From Anas platyrhynchos (Eukaryota; Chordata; Aves; Anseriformes; Anatidae), in assembly GCF_047663525.1 (NCBI RefSeq), contig NC_092589.1:63864001-63928000 (forward strand): a stretch of 64,000 nt of DNA, given 5' to 3'. The notes under the pieces are model-generated. The model saw only the letters and a list, made by a program, of their open reading frames with translations, had not been told where the DNA came from and did not search any database. A program made the position numbers and the translations under genes. Shown one piece after another: positions 57,472 through 64,000 of this stretch; positions within the stretch are counted from its first letter, which is position 1; the number at the start of each line of letters is the position of its first letter.

Positions 57472-59904
57472 CTAAAAAAATTCAAAAGTACAATTTAGTT
57501 TCAAAACCAGACTTTAGCAAGTGCACAGGCAGCTAAATGCAAACACATGCACTTTGAGATGCACAGATGCTTGATTTTTATTTTTAAATGCATACATAAA
57601 CACAAATGAATACATCTTGCCTTCTGCCACCCATCAGTACATAATGCACTCGTCACTCAACAAAGATGTAAGAGGAGATTCATCTCCTTTTGGCAATAGA
57701 CCTCTTTTCTGTATTTTTTTTTTTTTTTGTAAAGGAGTGTTGTCACGTTTGGTGACAATGAGCTTAGAAATAAGTATTTGTTCTTTAAGCAAAGAAGAAA
57801 GGTGCAAGCTGGAAAATCATAACAACAAGGAAAAACCTTGACTGGAAGACAGATGTTTCATTCATCTTTATGCATGCTAGATCTTAATGAAAAAGGAACT
57901 TTTGCAGTATATAAATACTTATGAAGTATTTGCCAAAGATTGAAAAAAAAAAAAAATCACTTGATATTTTCAGTGCTTTGGGAATCCTTTATGGTCACAT
58001 GGACTAACATTTGATTTCTTTATATTTTGTATTTCCAGTATATTTCCTGATGAAAAACAGCTGCATGTTTATTTTAAACATAGTAATACACTTGACTTTC
58101 TCAGGCAGTTAAAGAAAACAAAACACATGCGTTTGTTATAGAGCCCAACTACCCATTCAAGACGTGAAATACTACAGCAGAATTGCAAAGTACCAGGTTT
58201 TGACTTATCAGCTGGAAGCCTGAAGAAATGAGAAACCCCCTGAAAGTTACACTAAAGATACTTGAATGTAAAAATATAATTTGCATATTCCAGGCCTGGC
58301 AACACCGGAGATAGATCATAATTGCTGGCAAAATCTGAACCAGGTTTGCAAGAAGAAAAGCCTTATAAAGGCAATTCAGAAAAAAATGTTGCCATTCATA
58401 CCATGGAAACTAAATCTCAAAAGAAAAGCACTAGTTAATTCACTCACAATATTACAGTCACCCATGAGTGTTGGCAGTTTAGTAGAATAACCGAATAACG
58501 TGACCAGCTCAAAGAAAGAAAAATGAATTTGGAAAATATATAAGGAGTTAAAAACATGGGGGAATAAAACAAAAAAAAACAAACAAAAACACACCAAAAA
58601 CCCACCACTCAACTCACTGCAAGGAAAGAAAAGCTTTTTAAGATTGTTAATTACAAAATAAAACCATTTTGCTTAGATACTGTTTAGCTGCATATTTTGG
58701 TACCAAAAGCCATTCTTTGCATTATAGCCATCCTAGCAAGCGCAATGTATTCTCTGGCAAATTTGCATCCTGTACATAACTTAAAGTAACCGTCTCATCT
58801 GGCTTTCTAAAATAATCCTTATTCTGTTTTATTTACAATCATGTAGTTGCAATTATCTTTCATTTTTGATTTTCCTAGCTCTTCCCCAGCTCTTTTAGAG
58901 ACTCATTTACCAGCAGCAGAACTCTTTTGCCATGTCCCTGTCAACAGTGCTCATACACTCCTGTCATTGTCATCCATAACCCCTTCAAATTCATGTGCCC
59001 TCTTGTCCTTTCCAGTTACAGACTGCCCTCATGCTCTCTGGTTAGAGGCAGTTGCTGCTATCTTACAGTTCCTAACTGTAAACATTTAACACTTGCTTGA
59101 TGTTTTCTTAATGAACTTTCCAAGTTCATTCAGATCTTAGAAACTTATTGGGCTTTTTTTTTTTTTTTTTTTTCTTTCTTTTCCAAAATAGGATCAATTT
59201 CAAGTGATCATGAGAAAAGAGTGGAGCATGGGAAGAAATAATCTAGTTGTCTTTAGTTGTCTTTAAAAGAGTGGGTCTCTTGGATCATGGTGGGGAAGTT
59301 ACATTTTTCTAATTCAACCTGTGAATTAAGTTGCAAAACAGAGTCAGGTTCAGTAGTTCATATCAGAAATCTCAAAGCAAAATAGGAAGCAAATAGCTGC
59401 AAACTGAAAACACTGTAACAAAATAAGTGACATCCCTAGCCTTCCCCCAGTTCTTAAACTCAGAAGTAGTAAATTTCACGAAAGTCTGCACCTATCTTTC
59501 ATACCCATCTCAGGAATTAATTCACAGCCTCATTGCTCCTTGCTTGACCCTGGACTACGCTGCTCTTACAGACTAGAGATCTTAACCAAACTTGGAACTA
59601 CAGCTTGTTGTAGCTTTGCTTGCGATGCATTCCAGTGTAATAAACAAACACAGCTGAATTAAGCAGCTGTGTGAGGAAAATAAAAGTTGATTGTGTAGGT
59701 GTGGGCACAGCATGTAACTTGACAGCGTTAAGCACTTGGAAGCAGCTTTGCTTGTTGCAGCAGGAGCAACTCACTGAATTAACAGCCTTAGCATAACAGC
59801 TGGTATAAATACTACCCACACGCTGCTTCTGCATTGCCGCTTGTGCTTTCAAGCTGCACTTACTAGACACATGCAAGTCATGCAAGTAATCTGATTATTT
59901 TTAC
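57472..59904 (-). other. LAMA2: LAMA2 intron downstream of the microexon
   Basis: A 2.4-kb intron, donor gtaaaa at 59899-59904 and acceptor tttttttag at 57472. T15 at 57714-57728 and T20 at 59154-59173. No gene is seen. Confidence 0.8.
59154..59173. repeat. Poly(T), 20 bp
   Basis: Uninterrupted T20 on +, followed by C/T-rich sequence. Confidence 0.95.
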
Positions 59905-59916
59905 CTTGCTTTCATA
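59905..59916 (-). CDS. LAMA2: LAMA2 12-nt microexon (SMKA insertion)
   Basis: On the - strand TATGAAAGCAAG is bracketed by ag (after the strong pyrimidine tract ctttctctctcatcctag) and donor gtaaaa. Joined to the flanking exons it reads AG|T ATG AAA GCA AG|G, giving NL-S-M-K-A-R-PEV. Mammalian LAMA2 has the same four-residue insertion at this exact place, and human isoforms with and without it are annotated. The exon is symmetric (phase 2 on both sides), so skipping gives NL-R-PEV with no frame change. The insertion falls in an LG2 loop between KIYFGGLPTLRN and PEVNLKK. Confidence 0.9.
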
Positions 59917-61536
59917 CTAGGATGAGAGAGAAAGAAAAAAATAATCAAAATTACATTAATTATAGCAAATGATACTTATTAACAAGGTTCAAAATGTTTC
60001 ACTGTGAAGCAGATATACAAACAACACACAATGGATGGTGACTTTCTATACACACTACTAGGCTACCATAATTAATCAGATTACTCGGTAAACAGATACT
60101 TTAAAATGTAGTACATCTGAAAGCTTTTATAATTTGTTGCTGTACTTGGTTGTGAGTAAAAAGCAAATCACGTAAGAGAATTTTGCAGAACTGACACAAC
60201 CTGGTAATTACAAAATCAAGGACCTCAGCATCTATTGTTTGCAGTAGCTCAGCTTTGCTTTAATCCCCTTTTCACTATTTTTGACTCTAATTTACCTTGA
60301 GATTCATCTTGCACCAATGATTATAGGCAAAAACGGTTGCCAGAGGTCCAAGTAGCTGCTGTACACTGGTTTTCTGAGCGACCACAAAGGATTTGTTGAA
60401 ATATAATTGCTCTAGATATTTTATAATATGCTGGTGTGATTTCACTATTACACAACATAGTGCTAAATTTCAAGAGTAACATAGCTTAGATCTTTTTATT
60501 GCTGGATGATTTGACACCAGAGGTCAGTTATTAACCTAATAAATTAACAAATGTGTCCATTCCTTTAGTTACTGAACAGCCTGTGGACTAATCACACCAG
60601 TTCCTTGCACACAAGACAACTTTAAGACTGTCATTATGCCATGTAGCTAAAACTGACATAGATTAATGGTCTTGTTTCTGTGTTGCTCATCTGTCCATTG
60701 TAGTACAGAATTCTCTTGTTCTTGTCATTGCAAAACTGCTGAATATTCATTTAAGCCTTAAGTAAGCTTTTTGGTCTATTTAAAACCATATAATACACAC
60801 ACTAAATTAAAGAGTCTGTTATCCAGTTACTGTATTATATTAAAATTTAAGTTTATCAATAATCATATGCAATGCTTTAAAAATATATATCAGGAACTTT
60901 AATGAAGTAAGAAATTCATGGTCAGGTTTCTGAAGTGAAAAGGTTGACATATTTCATTCTACTTATATATATCAAGGGGAATTCAATTTGTCTAGGAATT
61001 TACACCTACAAATAATTTTAAGTGATTTCTAAACACAGTATTTTTTGGTGTATCAAAACTACAGTGACCCAGATTATGAAGACATGCATGTACATTTAAC
61101 AGTAATCCCACAAGGAGTAATTTGTAGTTCGGTTTTTCTACTCATGCATGTTCTACTCATGCATCACAAGTAAAACATTTGTGATTAATTTTGTGGAGGT
61201 ACGGAGGTATTTCTGTATGATTAGACCCATACATTCTATTCATCATTTAAGAAAATAGTCTTAAAAAGAGAAAGCCAGCTATGTCATGGCTCTGAACACC
61301 ATCAGAAAGCTGCAGCACCATTGCAACAGTTTACATCATATTTGTATAACATGAACTGTGACCAACATTGAAATGTACAAGTGAAGTTTTGGTCTGGTGT
61401 GGTAATGGTACATTGTGAATCCACCATTCACTTACTGCAAATGAGTTCAATAAATGGATACAGACAATAGGATAACACTTTATTTACCTTCATTTACCTT
61501 CCTTTCCCCCCAAAAAAATGGTTTGGGCCATGTTAC
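59917..61536 (-). other. LAMA2: LAMA2 intron upstream of the microexon
   Basis: A 1.6-kb intron, donor gtaaca at 61531-61536. It contains a small TCTACTCATGCAT duplication at about 61136-61162. No other feature was recognised. Confidence 0.85.
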
Positions 61537-61675
61537 CTTAGGTTTCTAAGAGTTGGCAATCCACCAAAATATATTTTCTCATGTCCTTTTAAGTTGAGCC
61601 CAGAGTGGCTGCCTGTAGAAGTTGTTGCTATATTCTCTTCCTCATTGGTGTCTATGTCCACAATTGATATGTTAG
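61537..61675 (-). CDS. LAMA2: LAMA2 exon, LG2 middle
   Basis: The 139-nt exon (2 + 45 codons + 2) has acceptor aatctcttccag and donor gtaaca. It encodes NISIVDIDTNEEENIATTST, then GLNLKGHEKIYFGGLPTLRN and L. KIYFGGLP is the LG strand motif equivalent to YVGG in the other modules. There is one N-glycosylation sequon (NIS). The final AG is completed by T of the microexon or G of the exon at 57471. Confidence 0.97.
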
Positions 61676-61788
61676 CTGGAAGAGATTTGAGATTAGTTTC
61701 AAAATTCAGACACAAACAATGACGTCAATGTAAGAAACCAAAGAGAAAATATTTGGAAGATTCCCAGATGAAGGGAGAGGAAAGAAGG

Positions 61789-61814
61789 TTTTTTGTTTGT
61801 TTGTTTGTTTGTTT
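61789..61814. repeat. (TTTG)n microsatellite
   Basis: Five GTTT units after T6, about 115 bp upstream of an exon acceptor. Confidence 0.9.
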
Positions 61815-62047
61815 CAGTTAAAACACTGGGTTTCGAAATTGTCAGTAATGGACAAGGGGAGACCCACACTTTTCTGAAAATATATATCAATTCTGTATGC
61901 TTTTATATATTCTCCAAACCAGTTTCAATTTGATATGTTCTCTGTGTCAATGTAATTTGGAGCTAACATTTCAGGACAAACTCAAGACAGAAGAGATCAT
62001 TTTACATTTAATTTGTGATTTCAGTCCAAAGGTTGACACTTGAGTAG

Positions 62048-62075
62048 TTTTTTTTTTTTTTTTTTTTTTTTTTTT
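62048..62075. repeat. Poly(T), 28 bp
   Basis: Uninterrupted T28 on +. Confidence 0.95.
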
Positions 62076-62416
62076 GAGTAAAAGTTAGTTAAAGATTATC
62101 ATGATGTGCCTAAGAGATTGACAATCAGTCACTCTAAACAATTTTCAGCCCAAAGCATTCAATTGCTGTCATGTCTAATCTCAGTCTGGATTCACTGATG
62201 AACTATATAAAAACATCCTATTTAAATACTTGTTCCATCCATGTTTTCAATGTATGGATTAATACAGAATTTAAGGTTCACTGAGAGAGACATGACATGC
62301 TGAAAAGTGCTGTGTAGTCCCCAAGGAAGAAGGGAACATTATTCCTCAGAGATGCAAAAAAAGAGTTCTTTCCGTTATTCTTTACCCCTGTCCGTCCCTA
62401 TTCTTTGCCAACTTTG

Positions 62417-62480
62417 CCCCTCCTTCCTTCCTAGCTTCCTTCCTTGCTTCCTTCTTTTTTTTTTTTTTTCTTTTTTTCCC
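62417..62480. repeat. (CCTT)n / polypyrimidine tract
   Basis: CCTT and GCTTCCTT units grade into T16 and T7 runs. Confidence 0.9.
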
Positions 62481-63519
62481 CAGACAGTTAAATGCACAAA
62501 ATTACTTCTAATATACAAGTGAGTCCTTTGTAGAAGCAGCTGACTAAATAAACATCCTTTAAAGAGAGAAGGAATGTAAAAAACCTGAAACTATTTGTTT
62601 TTCAGGAGTGAAAGAGAATTGACTGGAGGATAGACTTCTTTGCTGTGCCTTACCGTAAATAGACTAAGAATAATTTTCTATACCTGTATCTTCTATACAA
62701 ACACATAATATGTTTGAATGGTATGAATGAATTACAATTATGTGACATTGTATTTTATCTTAATATGTTTTGAGTTATGTATGGGCCAAGATAACTGAAT
62801 ATAAATAAGGTGCAGCAAATCTAGAGGTGAGAACTTAGAGTTGTTCTGACTAGTTGCCCAGCTCTCAAGTCCACTTCATCTAAATGACAAGAGTGAGTCT
62901 GTATTTGAGATGTGAAGGTCAGGTGGAGAGCTGGCACTGAAGAGGTCAGAGGAGGAAAAGCATATTTAAGGGGCTCTTGGTGATTCAGAAGGCACAGAGA
63001 GTTTAGCACATAAAGACACAGTGTGCCACAGAAGTCTGTTGGAAATGGCTGCTGTGCTCATCTGCTGAGATACTATACTATCAGTATTTAATGCATTGCT
63101 TTTAAAAGAGTTTTGGGGTATGCTGAGTATGAAAGGACTGTACAGCAAAAAAGCTATTGCTATCCTAACAAAAATCATGCAGGTTTGTTTTATTATTTTG
63201 TACAACATCAGGGAACTGATGGAAAAGCTTCTTTATTTCCCCACTTTGGAGCTTTTTAGAATGCAATTTACACAGCTGTAAAGCAGAATTATGCATGAAA
63301 AATAAACATAACCTGTTTCAAAAGAATATCATTAAAGGCCTGTTTGACACTGTAATCACTCAGATGCAGCCCGACACACCTGTAATCTAAGTAAAAGTTG
63401 CTAAACCACTAGAATTTCATAATTTCACAGATTTTGTACATTGTTTTCCCCATAATTAGATGATTCTGTATGAGATAGGTAACTGGGAAGCTCATGGTGT
63501 TAATAACACAGGAACTCAC

Positions 63520-63664
63520 CTTGCTTCTGAATTCTTGACAGGGTGAAAGATTTCCATCTGCCATCATTATGATTTTGGTTGCTGATAACAGAAGCTGTAC
63601 CTGAACCCAGATCATAGCTGACTTTTATACGCCCATCACTGAGTTCTACACTCATGAAATCCTT
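63520..63664 (-). CDS. LAMA2: LAMA2 exon, LG2 (first LAMA2 exon in the window)
   Basis: The 145-nt exon (48 codons + 1) has acceptor tttcattaacag and donor gtgagt. It encodes KDFMSVELSDGRIKVSYDLG, SGTASVISNQ and NHNDGRWKSFTLSRIQKQ plus G (phase 1, completing Ala with CT). The SVELSDGRIKVSYDLGSG and NDGRWKSF motifs are LG2 strands. The Met after KDF is internal. The acceptor shows that further upstream exons exist beyond the right edge. Confidence 0.97.
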
Positions 63665-64000
63665 CTGTTAATGAAAGGGATTAGATATGTAAATTATGAT
63701 TCTTGTTCATTTTGGTAAGAGGCATATAACATTAAATAAACACTTTCTTTTCTGAGTGAAAACAGATGACTTTTTGCAAGTTTTTTAAAAAATCCACTTA
63801 AGTGTTTACTGCCTAGGACTGAAGTGTATGAAAGTCTGCTGCAAGTTCTATATTCCCCTGAGGACTGCTGTTCATAACTACTGGCCCATATGAAAAGAAT
63901 AAGGAAAGGAGGATAAGAAAAGGACAGTGTTCCCAGTCAGGCTTACAAATCGGTCTAGATCAGAGATACTGAAACTGAGTTACTCCCAATTCACACGAGA
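63665..64000 (-). other. LAMA2: LAMA2 intron (partial, right edge)
   Basis: Intron sequence before the acceptor at 63665. No exon or repeat was recognised in the last 336 bp. Confidence 0.85.

Larger units (their letters stand above)
61676..63519 (-). other. LAMA2: LAMA2 intron within LG2
   Basis: A 1.8-kb intron, donor gtgagt at 63514-63519. Contains (TTTG)n at 61789-61814, T28 at 62048-62075 and a CCTT/T-rich tract at 62417-62480. Confidence 0.85.
30665..64000 (-). other. LAMA2: LAMA2 gene, 3' part
   Basis: Fifteen exons on the - strand splice into one frame of 767 codons plus stop, against about 3,120 residues for human laminin alpha-2. The product is the heavy chain of laminin-211/221, secreted into the basement membranes of muscle, Schwann cells and other tissues. 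It trimerises with beta and gamma chains and binds alpha-dystroglycan and integrins through its C-terminal LG modules. In transcript order the exons here cover the second part of LG2, then LG3, the proline-rich linker, LG4 and LG5. Each LG module ends with the conserved GC...C pair. The 5' exons lie beyond the right edge. Confidence 0.97.

Noticed and set aside
1..64000. CRISPR array, bacterial operon, tRNA or rRNA genes
   Set aside because: No spaced identical repeats, no prokaryotic gene structure, and no tRNA or rRNA cores were recognised by eye. The sequence is spliced vertebrate DNA.

Overview
The window is vertebrate nuclear DNA, almost certainly from a bird. The evidence is a long CR1 LINE carrying an open reverse-transcriptase frame, several CR1 fragments with the typical ATTCTATG-rich 3' end, compact GT-AG exons in AT-rich introns, and two genes that are neighbours in vertebrates. 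I cannot name the species.

Layout. Positions 1 to about 4.25 kb hold the end of ARHGAP18 on the + strand: a 62-nt penultimate exon, an intron, the terminal coding exon with its stop at 3315-3317, and a 3'UTR with AATAAA signals near 4217-4246. About 4.25 to 30.67 kb is intergenic. It carries an old, decayed CR1-like element in - orientation (about 10.13-11.48 kb), a younger CR1 3' fragment in - orientation (about 16.30-16.91 kb), microsatellites, and no protein gene I can support. From about 30.67 kb to the right edge the - strand encodes the 3' part of LAMA2 (laminin alpha-2, or merosin). I resolve fifteen coding exons there, totalling 2,304 nt or 767 codons plus stop, all joining in one frame with GT-AG borders. 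They cover the end of LG2, then LG3, LG4 and LG5, to a C-terminus of ...SCPAN. The two genes converge tail to tail.

Gene content. ARHGAP18 is a cytosolic Rho GTPase-activating protein; only its last 50 or so residues lie here. Laminin alpha-2 is the heavy chain of basement-membrane laminins of muscle and nerve. Its LG modules bind alpha-dystroglycan and integrins. The two genes are adjacent but there is no sign that they work in one pathway.

Most notable points: (1) the polybasic proprotein-convertase site in LG3 is present twice, as a 14-residue (42-nt) tandem duplication; (2) a 12-nt LAMA2 microexon encoding the SMKA insertion lies at 59905-59916; (3) a 5'-truncated CR1 with an uninterrupted RT frame sits antisense in a LAMA2 intron, and a 70-bp copy of the same 3' end lies 5.4 kb away; (4) there are candidate regulatory elements, including two RFX X-box-like palindromes 53 bp apart and a perfect 18-bp homeodomain/octamer-like palindrome; (5) long homopolymers in LAMA2 are strongly strand-biased.
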